From: Siphonodentalium dalli
Lineage: Eukaryota > Mollusca > Scaphopoda > Gadilida > Siphonodentaliidae
Direction: 5' to 3'
DNA length: 64,000 nt
NCBI GenBank assembly: GCA_032622095.1
Contig: CP136063.1
Location: 32,304,987 to 32,368,986, forward strand
This document shows positions 47,615 through 58,402 of this stretch, piece by piece. The notes below the pieces were generated by a model, which saw nothing but the letters and a program-made list of their open reading frames with translations, ran no database searches and was not told the origin of the DNA. The first letter of the stretch is position 1. Every line of letters starts with the position of its first letter. Position numbers and translations under genes: made by a program.

Positions 47615-48032
47615 GGTTACATTGGTGTAAATGTTTTACATAGGCCTCAGTGCTAACGTCCCAATTTTTTTTTTAATCTGCAAAATTGACATTTAGGGAA
47701 ACATTTTGGCCAAAAACGTCATGTCTGTCTAACAAGGAATTCGCCTTTAAATCTTGTGTTTTCGTATCTAGTGTCAGAACAGCATAAAAAATACTTTTTC
47801 ATATTTTAGACCGAACCAAAATATTAAAACTTCACTACAGAGGGTTAATTCCTGTGTCAATGGCTATTTTCCCTATGGGAAATCAAGGAAAGAGATGTGA
47901 TGATCTTTTTGTGTGCAAAAAACACACAAGGCTATTGACCAATCAGGGCCCAGTGTCTATTTTATTCTTTCCTATATATTCCTCCCGCATCCGCTAAAGG
48001 TCCCTCCGAACCTTATTTACACCAGTGTAACC
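47615..48032. mobile_element. Short TIR element with TA flanks
   Basis: GGTTACATTGGTGTAAAT at the left and ATTTACACCAGTGTAACC at the right are 18-bp inverted repeats with one mismatch. TA lies directly outside each end (47613-47614, 48033-48034). The 418-bp interior has no ORF. A TA duplication fits Tc1/mariner, but two bases is weak evidence. Confidence 0.65.
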
Positions 48033-48513
48033 TAAAGCGGTAGCCGCTTTTTCGCGGAATAATTGTAACTGCCTATTTTCTTCAGAATCGCCCATCAATG
48101 GAACAAAGTGTTAAAAAACAATATCACTTCTGTGATTCTTTATTTATCACACACAATTTAACCCCACCCCTTTCAACACATTATTCATCAAAAAAGCACA
48201 AATTTCCACCATAAGTCATGTTCAGGCCCCATTTTCACACATTTTTTGGGGTCGGGTGTTGCAAACTTGGATCAGCTATGGAAGACTGTACAAGAATCTT
48301 TCCATGAGAGAACTTCTGGTGATGTGAGGTCATTGAGTCTGATCAGCTGAGCGTGGAGCACATGACTTTATCAGCACACGAAAGACTAAAATATGACATT
48401 TTCAGGTCTGCAAGAGTGATCCAAAATAACTGGATGTGGGTGTATATTGAATTAGTTGAACAAAGATATGCTCTCTTTGAAATGCTGAAACATTTTCTTA
48501 AATGTGTCCAAGA
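48033..48513. other. No gene recognised
   Basis: Unremarkable spacer sequence before MITE-C; I see no repeat that recurs in the window. Confidence 0.4.
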
Positions 48514-48517
48514 TTAA

Positions 48518-49002
48518 AGGTACTCAATCCGAACAGAGGGTCCCCATCTCAACAGATTCCAACAACAACAACAACAATACGATCAGAGTGTCCTATATTA
48601 CTATTTCTTTGGCTTTGGGGGTAAAAAATATTTGATTCGAGTCGAGGAACCCATCAAACAAAGCTCAGAGTTATTAGATATTGATTTTTGAAATTTGTTA
48701 TGTTCTCGAGATGAGTACTAATAATTGCCGTCAATTTCGTATCCTGCTCGAGATTTGTACACCAAACTCTATTCAATCAGACAAGGATGGATAACTCTAA
48801 AATCAAGTGGTAATAATAACGCAATTTTGACTGAGATCTGGGCCAGAAAGTATTCCCGATAATGAAAAATAATAGATTTCTAAAATCGATATCTAACAAA
48901 TCTGAGCTTTGATGGGTGACTTCCTCGACTCGAATCAAATATGCTTGATCCCCGAAGCCATTGAAATAGTAATTGAGAGGAGTTTTATCGGATTGAGTAC
49001 CT
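48518..49002 (+). mobile_element. MITE-C copy 2 (TTAA target duplication), left of Crypton gene
   Basis: A 485-bp element with TTAA at 48514-48517 and 49003-49006. The termini are AGGTACTCAATCCGA and TCGGATTGAGTACCT. Behind these, CTATTTCTTTGGCTTTGGGG and its counterpart CCCCGAAGCCATTGAAATAG continue an imperfect inverted repeat of about 150 bp, including GATTCGAGTCGAGGAA. It has no ORF. It is inverted relative to the copy at 52433-52901. Confidence 0.88.
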
Positions 49003-49069
49003 TTAAGCGCTATTAACCGTCAAATGGTCATACCCACCAGTGGAAATGACCACCTTGTATGATATATAG

Positions 49070-49233
49070 AGAATACCTACGAGTTTTGGTTGAATACCCG
49101 AATTATCTCATGAGTGGGTGCAAGGAAGTACAGAATTTCCACGAGCGGCTGCAAGCCGCGAGTGGAAATTATGTACTTCCTTGCACCCACGAATGAGATA
49201 ATTCGGGTATTCAACCAAAACCCGTAGGTTTTC
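49070..49233. repeat. Long hairpin
   Basis: Arms of about 75 bp pair with few mismatches: GAATACCTACGAG, GGTTGAATACCCGAATTATC, GGGTGCAAGGAAGTAC on one side and their complements on the other. The tip holds GAGCGGCTGCAAGCCGC. It lies 3' of the recombinase gene. It may be a small foldback element or an element-end structure. Confidence 0.88.
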
Positions 49234-49927
49234 TTTTTATTATATGCGCTACGTTATAAACGGCCCCAAAACTGCTAGTTTGTCCCACAGTTCACTTCAA
49301 ACTGTTACAAAGCTTCGACATTTGCATTTTGTTTACATTCCATCAATTGATTTGTTCACCACTGAATGACAAATATCGAGCATATCCGCCATAAAAAATA
49401 GTCCCCATTGTTTTATTCTGAAATGATGTGAGAAATTAATGTATACATAATTTAATGATAAGAAAATATAATAAAACAAGTTAAGTTAACATTATAACAA
49501 TTAAATAACAGTTTATGAACATTTTAAGTCTTTATTTAGCGAGAAAGCACATGGCTCACAAGCTATCGATCGGCCATTGTGTTTTTATCGCTAACAAATA
49601 ACTTCCGTTTTAGGAATTAAACTTTTTCGAGTTGGAGAAATCGTGTTGGATTTTGACGAAATGTGTAACAAGTAAATAGGTTGGTTGACTGTTATCATAC
49701 AATACGCATATGGCGAATGATAGGTCAGCTAAACTAATTCAAACTAGTAACATTAAACAGTCAAATAACTAAAATTATTGAAATTAAAGTTCACGAAAGT
49801 CGGAAGTTTTCAAATCGTTATCTTCTTCCATGAATGATTCTATAAAATATTTTATAACTTTGCTCGCGAGTAGCTTTGTGTATTAAATTATTTGTTATCG
49901 ATAAAATACAACATTTTATAACAAATC
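49234..49927. other. 3' flank of recombinase gene, no gene
   Basis: AT-rich. TTTATT on the plus strand near 49531 gives an AATAAA on the gene's strand, a possible poly(A) signal about 400 bp past the stop. No clear Crypton terminus is visible. Confidence 0.4.
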
Positions 49928-49930
49928 AAT

Positions 49931-51673
49931 TCAATCACTGTCTGAGTCATAAATCCTTCGAATTCGCTTATACTGCTTGGCCGAAACAGGACTTGTGTTC
50001 AGATTCATTTCATTCATCATGACTTTCTGGTTCTGTGAACTCTGTAAGTACACGTTGATGGGTGCATGAAAAGTGTTCCCAGCAAAAATTGACGATAACA
50101 TACCCGATGAACCACTGTCGATAGAACTCCGATTAGGCACATTCACTGACACTGGCGTAGAAATTGTATGCGGAATATCAATGACTGTAGGGCTCCGATT
50201 ATCATCAGGCACACTCACTGGCGTAGAATTTTGGCCTGGATTGGCTGGAATATCTATCACTGTAGACCTATCTACTTGCTCCGTTTCAGAAATGTCATAT
50301 ACATGTACAGATTCATTATTGCCCGTGCTGTCGGTGGAAGCTGAATGTGATAATAGTGATGATATATGTTTACTTTGTACGGGATTTATTTTCGAGTAGT
50401 TCAGCAAACTGTTGACGTTACGGTGTCCGGAAATCTGAATGATTTGATGAGCTGGAACACCTTTGTCGTTCAGCGTCTGCACAAGATGTTTACGAACGCT
50501 GTATGGTGTCAAACGTTTATCTGTTGTCAGATTTGCATCGTCGAGCATGTTCTTCATGATGGCATATATGTAATTTAGGCCCAACGCATTTCTTTTATAC
50601 CATGGTTTCCCCTTACTCCACCCTTGGTGATTCAGAGCCAAGAAAAAAGGACTGTCAGGATCTTTGGTTTCCCCCGGTCTCTTATCAGCAAACAACTTAT
50701 AAAGAGCGACAGGGTCCTTCGTTGGATCAGCAATAGAGTAGGCCCTGGGCTTTGTTTTTCTAATGTCACGTGGATTCTCACCTGTTCTAGTTTTAGTTTG
50801 CCTCTCTTGAGAATAAACGATATATTCCTCACCATTGCCATCCTCGCGAAGTTCAACATCGCCCCATCTGAGTGAGTGTGTTTCAATGCCAGTCCTCATT
50901 CCAAAGTGCAATGAACATATCATCCACATTGAGTTCATTAGTGATTTCGGTGTAAATGGTCCGAGAACTTGAGCTTCATACAGCTTATCCAAATCTTCTG
51001 AAGAAATAGGGTCAGCTGCATTCACTTTGTTACCTTTGCCCATCGCCTTCAGCTGTTTTTGCTTACTTTTGAGTGTTTCTCTGCATTTTGCAAACTGGTG
51101 GTCATCGATTATTGAAATCGGATACGAATTCAATCGTAAATGTCTGACAAGTGATGAGATAAACGCTCGCAGCGAGGTTGGCTCATATTCCGACCCATCT
51201 TTCTTTCTCACGGACAGCAGAAAATTGGAAATATATCCGCACAGTTTGTCAGGTGGTATGAACTCTGGCTGACGCTGTTCATTCATGGTGAGGAGAAACT
51301 CACAGAAAAGTCTCGTGTCGTAGTCAGTCTTCCTCTTGGTGTTTTTATTGCACTGCTCAGAATTAAATTGGTTAACATCATCATCAGAGAGGTGCCTAAA
51401 TCGACCACAGTTCCTACTAACAGAGGGTTCTGAACTAGTTTCTGTGGTGCTGACTGTAGCAATGGCAGTAGCATAAGTGCTTGGAGTTGGAATGTCACTG
51501 CAAAATGTCAATAGAGGATGGATATCTACATGCAAATTGGCAGTACTACTACTACCAGTACCAGTAGTATCTTTAAATTCACTATTCCATTCTTCTAAAT
51601 TTGCTAAAACTTTATCCCAAGTTACTTCTTCAAGTTCTTGATCTAATTGCAAATGATCAAATGTAGAGTCCAT
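49931..51673 (-). CDS. Crypton-type tyrosine recombinase (DUF3504-like), intact, intronless
   Basis: A 580-residue protein predicted to cut and rejoin DNA as the transposase of a Crypton element. Residues about 108-210 form a helical core-binding (SAM-like) region (KTDYDTRLFCEFLL, LRAFISSLVRHLR). Residues about 222-440 are the catalytic domain. Candidate active-site residues are R260 (FGMRTGIETHSLRWGD), K294 (QTKTRTG), R394 in YSVRK, H417 (SGHRN) and the nucleophile Y426 (NYSK). The usual HxxR box reads YxxR, so its His is replaced by Tyr391. GMR..E.H.LRWGD is typical of the animal DUF3504/KIAA1958-like group. The N-terminus is acidic and Ser/Thr-rich. The C-tail holds two copies of a TVIDIP…TPVSV segment (about 471-512). 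The ATG at 51673 gives an uninterrupted frame. No reverse transcriptase lies nearby, which argues against DIRS or Ngaro. It could be active, recently dead, or a domesticated gene. Confidence 0.9.
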   Translation of the reverse strand: MDSTFDHLQLDQELEEVTWDKVLANLEEWNSEFKDTTGTGSSSTANLHVDIHPLLTFCSDIPTPSTYATAIATVSTTETSSEPSVSRNCGRFRHLSDDDVNQFNSEQCNKNTKRKTDYDTRLFCEFLLTMNEQRQPEFIPPDKLCGYISNFLLSVRKKDGSEYEPTSLRAFISSLVRHLRLNSYPISIIDDHQFAKCRETLKSKQKQLKAMGKGNKVNAADPISSEDLDKLYEAQVLGPFTPKSLMNSMWMICSLHFGMRTGIETHSLRWGDVELREDGNGEEYIVYSQERQTKTRTGENPRDIRKTKPRAYSIADPTKDPVALYKLFADKRPGETKDPDSPFFLALNHQGWSKGKPWYKRNALGLNYIYAIMKNMLDDANLTTDKRLTPYSVRKHLVQTLNDKGVPAHQIIQISGHRNVNSLLNYSKINPVQSKHISSLLSHSASTDSTGNNESVHVYDISETEQVDRSTVIDIPANPGQNSTPVSVPDDNRSPTVIDIPHTISTPVSVNVPNRSSIDSGSSGMLSSIFAGNTFHAPINVYLQSSQNQKVMMNEMNLNTSPVSAKQYKRIRRIYDSDSD

Positions 51674-52428
51674 ATCTTTGTAAATTGTGAAAATTTTCTA
51701 TTTATTATGATGCAGACGGCGATTGTTTGCATGAATACCTAAAGTACCTTCAATTTAAATTTACTATTACGTATAGTATTAGTTAGCACAGAAGAACAAT
51801 CCAGGGGGGAAAACTCTTTCGCTACCGTAAAAATCAATAATTAAAAAAATAGTCCGGCTGTTATTGATACGCTTTGAAACTTAATGTGATTCGCCGCTAT
51901 AAACCGGAAGTAATCTACGAATAAGTAATACTATTGTGTTATCCATCGAGTCGGTCAGTGTTATCCATCGAGTCGGCCCAGGCGATGGATATAACGCTCT
52001 ACGCCACGGCAATTTCCCACTATTTAATGGGGAAGCATATAATAAATATGCATATCACTGGCTGTAAAATCCAAAATACTTGTTAAATTAGCTCCTTATA
52101 ACAATTGATATGTGTGTCATTGACATGCTCATGTTATGGACCATTTGCATTATCATGTGACTATAATTACCACCTTGAAAAAATTTGAAAATACCTTGAA
52201 AAATTGACATTTTTTATGCAAAATCAAACAATTCGTTTTGGCTGATGTAAGAATAGAATATGATTTATTGATGGACTCAGGAACAGAGTATTATCAAATT
52301 ATCAAACTTAACATAATATTTTGTGATAACAGTAATTTGTAACGTGAAAAATGAGTGTTTAGTGAAAGAATAGTTAACTAATGAATAATGCCGAATAGTG
52401 AAAATAAGAATGTTTAGGAAAAGAAACA
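51674..52428. other. 5' flank of recombinase gene, no gene
   Basis: AT-rich, with no obvious TATA box close to the start. A direct pair, TGTTATCCATCGAGTCGG, occurs at about 51938 and 51959, a 21-bp tandem duplication. Nothing else is recognised. Confidence 0.5.
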
Positions 52429-52432
52429 TTAA

Positions 52433-52901
52433 AGGTACTCAATCCGATAAAACTCCTCTCAATTACTATTTCAATGGCTTCGGGGGTCAAAAATATTTGA
52501 TTCAAGTCGAGGAAGTCACCCATCAAAGCTCAGATTTGTTAGATATCGATTATAGAAATCTATTATTTTTCATTATCGGGAATACTTTCTAGCCCAGATC
52601 TCAGTCAAAATGGCGTTATTATTACCACTTGATTTTAGAGTTATCCATCCTTGTCTGTTTTGGTGTACAAATCTCGAGCAGGATACGAAATTGACGGCAA
52701 TTATTAGTACTCATCTCGAGAACATAACAAATTTCAAAAATCAATATCTAATAACTCTGAGCTTTGTTTGATGGGTTCCTCGACTCGAATCAAATATTTT
52801 TTACCCCCAAAGCCAAAGAAATAGTAATATAGGACCCTCTGATCGGATTGTTGTTGTTGGAATCTGTTGAGATGGGGACCCTCTGTTCGGATTGAGTACC
52901 T
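52433..52901 (-). mobile_element. MITE-C copy 3 (TTAA target duplication), right of Crypton gene
   Basis: A 469-bp element with TTAA at 52429-52432 and 52902-52905. It is the close reverse complement of 48518-49002; the few differences include a short deletion after GTGTACAAA and fewer CAA triplets. Together the two copies make an inverted pair bracketing the recombinase gene. Confidence 0.88.
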
Positions 52902-52905
52902 TTAA

Positions 52906-53376
52906 GTATTTGATAGTAGTGAGAAATGTCAGTCTGGATATGTTTACAGACCAGTTTATAGCTTAAATACTGTTGTAACCCCCAAGACTAATGCATAATG
53001 GGGCATATGATCATGAAGACTCAGTTAATAAATGTTCTACGACTATAAAGTATGAGATGTTGACACACATTTCGGGTTTTCGTGGAGTGTGTGTCCACTG
53101 GATGTCTTATAGCTGCAGTATGTGACCGCGTTAATTGCATTCGATGTTTAGGTATGAACAATGGCTGGACCATGTACTATTGGCGGGAACACAATACCTC
53201 CGATTGTTGTTCCGCATTTAGAATCTATCCGGTGTGGTGAATGAGAAACATGCAGTAATAAGCCGTAGTTGTTTGTAATAATTCGAATGATTAGTTGTTT
53301 TAACGGAATTCTGAGGCGATGAATTCATGTAACCAATACATTTTATATTATCTATTATATATTTTGAAGATCTATC
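52906..53376. other. No gene recognised
   Basis: Spacer with short frames only. Confidence 0.4.
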
Positions 53377-53398
53377 TGTGTGTGTGTGTGTGTGTGTG

Positions 53399-53457
<59 letters not shown>

Positions 53458-53524
53458 GGTGGTGTGCGTGTGAGGGTGTGTGTGTGTGTGTGTGTGTGTA
53501 GGTGTGTGTGTGTGTGTGTGTGTG
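53377..53524. repeat. TG microsatellite
   Basis: An interrupted (TG)n tract of about 148 bp with GGTGGGTGGGTGG in the middle. The His/Thr- and Cys/Val-rich open frames over it are artefacts. Confidence 0.97.
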
Positions 53525-53564
53525 AACAATCGCCTACAATGGGGCTTACATTCCAGAATTTAAA

Positions 53565-53695
53565 CCTTCTAATCGGGCTCGAGCCCGTTTGTCACACGAG
53601 CCCGATTGTAAACAACGTTCAAACGGGTTCGCGATAGCTCAAATTATAGGTAGAAAACGAAAAGTCCAGTTGAGCCCGTTTGGATAACTCGTCTG
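53565..53695. repeat. GAGCCCG inverted and direct words
   Basis: TCGGGCTCGAGCCCG and further (C/G)AGCCCG(T/A)TT words near 53590, 53600 and 53675 form several small overlapping hairpins, perhaps a degraded foldback. Confidence 0.5.
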
Positions 53696-53758
53696 GTTTT
53701 TAACATTTTTGGTGTGTGATCCGATCTATCAACTATTCTGTATCCGAGATCCCACTGT

Positions 53759-54375
53759 GTAGGAACTGTTACATCGGAAATCGTTCTATCGCCGGTTTGT
53801 GATGGTTCTTGCCTGATTTGTGACGGTTCTTGCTGATCGAAATTATACATTTTCACGACTTTTTGACAGTTAAAACGGAATTTTGAGGCATCTAGGTGAT
53901 AATTCGATTAGTTATTTTCGATCCCATAACAATCTGTGGCACCAATGAACGTGTTAATAACGAAATATTCATTGTGCGAGTCATAACAACGACAAGAACC
54001 GCGAATTTTGATTATTGTTTGGGTTCTCTCCTGATCGAGTCGGTTCTATCCCCATTAATCGTTCAATACGGGTAAAACTATTGCTAATATTTGCCATGGT
54101 ACATGGTTCAAACTGACAATTTTGTGAAAGTATACAAACTATGCATTAAGTTGAAATTTGCACCACTTGTCATCAATTTTGATGAATTACACTGCCTTCC
54201 TATGCTTATTCAATAACACGTGTTACGCCTATCAAACTTGACGAAGTCGGCAGCTAGTTTGAAAAATAACGCACATTGTACGCCAAACATTGGCATGAGT
54301 CAATAGCCGGTTAACTGTAGTGAAATTTCATGGCACTGGAGCGTAGACTTCGGAAAGCGTGAGCGTAAACGGGAT
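53759..54375 (+). repeat. Single copy of a giant-palindrome module
   Basis: This stretch follows the left arm from about 2845 to 3463 closely (GTAGGAACTGTTACATCGGA … GCGTGAGCGTAAACGGGAT), with a few substitutions, an inserted CATTTTCACGA-like stretch and a short deletion near AGTATACAAA. The flanks differ, so the module is itself a dispersed repeat. An 80-bp inverted piece of its start also lies at about 59468-59546. Confidence 0.88.
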
Positions 54376-54475
54376 GTTAGAATTTTACAATCCACCAGTT
54401 GACCAGTGCCTGAGTTCTAACTTGACAGTTTAATGTACCCGAAGTTCCGAACAAGTCCATAATATGTCTTTAAAT
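54376..54475. mobile_element. Probable MITE-B remnant
   Basis: It ends in CCGAACAAGTCCATAATATG and TCTTTAA, the MITE-B terminus. The left half (GTTAGAATTTTACAATCC) does not match the other copies' terminus, so it is truncated. Confidence 0.5.
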
Positions 54476-55164
54476 AAAATAAAATAAAACATTTGATGAA
54501 GTGAAAACAGTTTAATTATGTCACATGCCTTGACTTACTAGTAGTCGCTCCGAACATGCAAAATTACCCCTGGACAACTGACCTTGACTTGGTAGTCAGG
54601 CATCCTAAGGGATAATCCGTAAACAGGTAAATACCGGTATACTAAACCTTTAACTTTGACTCAATCAGCCAATGGAAGTTTTACAAAACCATGTGACCAT
54701 TATTCAAAAGAGAACAAGTGAAGTTGACCCCATAATTATGAAGATGACCCAATAAAAAGATGACCCGAAGCGAAGTCGCCCCCGATGATTAGATGGGCAT
54801 TGAATTTTCCCAAATTTTCTTTCCAATATAATCTGATCATAGTCTAGTTATTTATCATTTATACAGTAGCCTAATGTATTACGTTACTGTGCTGAAAATT
54901 TGGGTGTAATGTTTTCGAATTTATATCAATAAAAAAAATAAAGAATGATTTAAAAAAAAAATTCTGTCATTCATCGGGGGGGGGGCGAGTTCACATGGGC
55001 CAACTTTTCCCGATACAGATATCAAAATACTAATATACCTATGTCAGAAGGGAAAATACTCAAAACCAGCAATGATACTAATATAATGAGTAGTAACACA
55101 TTTTACATCATTCATGGTGGTTCACTCACTGCTTAGTATATATACATGTACCTAATTTGAGGTT
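54476..55164. other. No gene recognised
   Basis: Spacer with a G10 run near 54977 and A-rich tracts just before it. No ORF is credible. Confidence 0.4.
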
Positions 55165-56940
55165 ATTAATGCTGAAATGGTCACTGTCACCCACTTTCGT
55201 TCAGTTGGGTACCCAGCTTTTTTAATTTTCAGTTGGGTACCCAGCTTTTGTCAAATTTACATTTGGGTACCCAGAGAGTGATTTAATTAGTGATTACCAT
55301 CAGTTGATTGCGAAAGTTGAACCTGTTAAATTTGTGTATATTTGTTTATATATGAATTATGATGTATATTCATCGCGATGCTTCATACTAATAGCAGAGA
55401 AGAATTGTATACATAGGACATTTCAGATCGACTGCTCATAAAGCTGGGTACCAAACAGGGGGGGGGGTCTGGAAAAAAATTGCACATATAGGGCCCAAAA
55501 AAAAATTCCGACCTCGAGGGACCCACCACCCCATTTTTGCAAAAAAATATTTTTTTCCTCCAAAATTTTGGGGACCCACCCCCCGTTTCTCATGTTTTTA
55601 TCAAAATTTCAGAGGTTTTTTTTAGCCGTTCTTCAATAACTGTGTTAACTGCCTTACTAATTGGTAAACACAGATCAGAAAAACGAAAAATATACTGTAT
55701 CTCCATGTGTTTCCTGGTGTTTTCAGTATCTAACAACAATATTAATTAAGCATTGTGTAGGTACACTATGTCACAAATTGCCGTAGACCCCATTATAGCC
55801 TTAATATATCGAGTGTGTTGTGTCTGACAGAGAGCACTGGCCAGTGTAAATAGTGGTAAACAGGTCAGGGGTTCCACAATTATATGTGCATGATCAAAGA
55901 ACTCTTTAGTCTTATCCAACGGGATGGGGTGGGGAGGGGAATTGTTTTTTGGTTATGTATACACATAGATATATGGTTATTATACTGCTCGATATTAGTC
56001 GGCGGGTATATAGTTGACGTCTCGAGCCGTCTGTCCGTACAAACATTTTGAATTTTAACTCAAGTGTCAGTTCATGTACCTTTATAGTATTTTAGTTTCG
56101 TTTTATTGAGCAGTAAAGCTCCCAGATGAAGTTCGGAAATTCAATGAGAATAGCGTCAACTTCATTTGGGATTGTCTGAACAGTAAACAATAATGTCATT
56201 CATCATAACCAATTCAGTTTTATTTGGATAATTGTTGCAAATTAACATTACTTGCATTCATTCAAGATGAGAAATAACCAGAAGGAATGAATTTGATTAC
56301 ATGCCAGTATTTCAGACATTAGAAATTTATGAGATACCCTTTTCAATGTTATGTTATGCAAAAATCAGGTTAATGATATCTACTAGTAGTCATCATTGAG
56401 TATTCACCATGTAGTATTCAATTTGTGATAGAGTTTTTTGTTTTATTACTTTTATTCAGATAATACAACTGGGTAATATATTAATTTTGTTTCTAAATAT
56501 TTCTTCCGTTGATCATAAGTTTCCTGAACGTTAATACTGTGGTCCACTTGTGAAGTGGTCCGGGATACTGTGAAGTCCAGAATGTTGCTAAATCTGAGGC
56601 TAAAGAGTCACTTTAGCTGCCTATATAGCCCTATACCAACAAGCATGGTACTAACATGCTTACAAACAACATTACATGGTCAGTACTTGTAAATTGTTTG
56701 AAAAAAACCCATTTTGGAAAAAATTTACAAGCACCATTTTTTCCGCCTCTGGACCAACCACCCACCCACCCCGGCCCTATATACGGAATTTTTTTGCAGA
56801 CCCTCCCCCCCCCCCCCCCCTGTACCAAACTGTAATTTTTTGTAAAACATGGGTAACCAACTGAAATTTTTAAAAAGCTGGTACCCAACTGAACGAAAGG
56901 AGGAGACAATGACCATTTCTCCCGCCATGAAATGGTTAAC
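55165..56940. mobile_element. Foldback-like element with long imperfect inverted arms
   Basis: The left arm (55165-55590) contains GAAATGGTCACTGTC, CTTTCGTTCAGTTGGGTACC twice, a G9-10 tract, ATATAGGGCCC and TTTTTGCAAAAAAAT. The right arm (about 56690-56940) carries the complements in mirrored order, with a C16 tract and GGCCCTATATACGG. The centre (about 1.1 kb) is AT-rich and non-coding. The C and G runs on opposite arms are complementary. No target duplication was identified. Confidence 0.75.
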
Positions 56941-57645
56941 CAGGCCTTCATTATTTTTTTATATTTTCCTGACCTGTCAATTACCCATACTAAATGATCA
57001 GATGCATCCTTGCCAGAAAAGTTATTGTTAATCTCACTCTGTGTAGACAGAAGTGGTTGACCCTAGTCCCAGGTATATGAAAATAGTTAACAGATCTTTG
57101 GTATCTATCTTGTTGACTGTGTCAGAGTACCGGTATACATATACATAACAAGCATTGATATACAATAATACTGTAATGATGTGCCATACATACATTTATA
57201 CATTTACTGTATTAATTTATGAGAACTGAAATAATTTTTTTTCTTCAAAAATACACGGTCTTTCGGTCATTGTTTATTGGTTGATTATGTTCACAGTACA
57301 CAGTACACAGTACCGATTCTTCTGAATATATATGCAGCATTTTAAACTAATGGAATTCATGTCCTAGTTTACGTCTGTTACATATGTACATTTCTGGACA
57401 CGTAATTCAATATTGTTCCATCTGATAATTTTAATAGGTAATCTGTTTATACTCATTCTTAATTCTCGGAGTGTTATTAAATATTTCTAATTCAAAATAT
57501 TCAAAATAAATATTGTGTTAAATATATGATAAACATTACCTATACTAGAGCCATATTCAGACTAGTTTCCCAATTAATTATAAAACTGCTGATAGTCAGC
57601 CATCTTAACCCTTTCACGAGGGGAGTCGCACTGATGCAGATCATG
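56941..57645. other. No gene recognised
   Basis: AT-rich spacer; a short TTCACAGTACACAGTACACA direct repeat lies at about 57290. Confidence 0.4.
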
Positions 57646-57651
57646 TGCCAT

Positions 57652-57730
57652 GTGCATTCTCTTATATATGTGATGCTCCCTATGGGAGACTCGATTGTTT
57701 AGGGAGCCTCGTATATATAAGAGAATGCAC
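57652..57730. repeat. Palindrome P1
   Basis: A 79-bp palindrome pairs GTGCATTCTCTTATATATG with its complement around CTCCCTATGGGAG and GATTGTTTAGGG. Confidence 0.88.
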
Positions 57731-57767
57731 TGGCTTAAAATATCAATGTAAATATTGTTAGGTTAAT

Positions 57768-57824
57768 GTATTCTCTTATATATGCGAGGCTCCCTATGGG
57801 AGACTCGCATATATAAGATAATGC
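57768..57824. repeat. Palindrome P2, shorter relative of P1
   Basis: ATTCTCTTATATATGCGAG pairs with CTCGCATATATAAGA around CTCCCTATGGGAG. It lacks the GATTGTTTAGGG stretch in P1's centre. The two lie about 40 bp apart. Confidence 0.88.
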
Positions 57825-57845
57825 TATGGCTTACAAGGTAATTTA

Positions 57846-58320
57846 TTTATTTAATACAAAGCATATTAATTAAATGGAATTAAAATCTTTGTCCATTCAA
57901 CCAGTTTATTGCCAATTTGGAGGGGGTAAATGTGATATAGAAAACTAGATCACACCTGCTCCCTACTTCCTGCCCACCCCATCATGAGTTTTGGATCAAT
58001 TTTAAAGAAGAGGTGTCCATTTGGATATGTCAAATATGGTTGATTACATGATTGAAGTGTAGGAACGTATGCAAATGTTGGTCTAAAAACGACAAATTCC
58101 CCACATATTGTTGGTGTTAAAATTCAAACCAATCTATTCTAAGATAAGAAATTTGTAACTGTTGAACATTTTGACCAAAGTTGTGGATTGACACAAATTA
58201 AGCACCCGCTCCCAAAGTCCCACACCAACAATCACGTCATAACCTATCAATGATTTAGTTGAACGTGATTTCATAAGTTGTATTCATGTCTGGACGACAA
58301 ACATGTGTAAATGTCCCTCG
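57846..58320 (+). repeat. Second giant-palindrome module, single copy
   Basis: It matches 4861-5340 (CAAAGCATATTAATTAAATG … AACATGTGTAAATGTCCCTC), with a 50-bp extra stretch after TAAAATCTTT and a shorter middle. It stops at AATGTCCCTC, before the sequence that leads to the palindrome centre. Its presence next to a MITE-B mirrors the module order in the palindrome arm. Confidence 0.88.
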
Positions 58321-58402
58321 GGCGGACTTCAGAGGAGGATATATGATGGCGCTGGCATTGAAATATTGTCACACCTGGATCTTTCAATAATGCCTAGATT
58401 AA

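Noticed and set aside
50073..51498. Open frames on both strands inside the recombinase gene
   Set aside because: They are shadows of the 580-aa reading frame.
49931..51673. DIRS or Ngaro retrotransposon
   Set aside because: No reverse transcriptase or RNase H frame is present on either side of the recombinase gene.
53218..53637. His/Thr-rich and Cys/Val-rich ORFs
   Set aside because: They are translations of the TG microsatellite.
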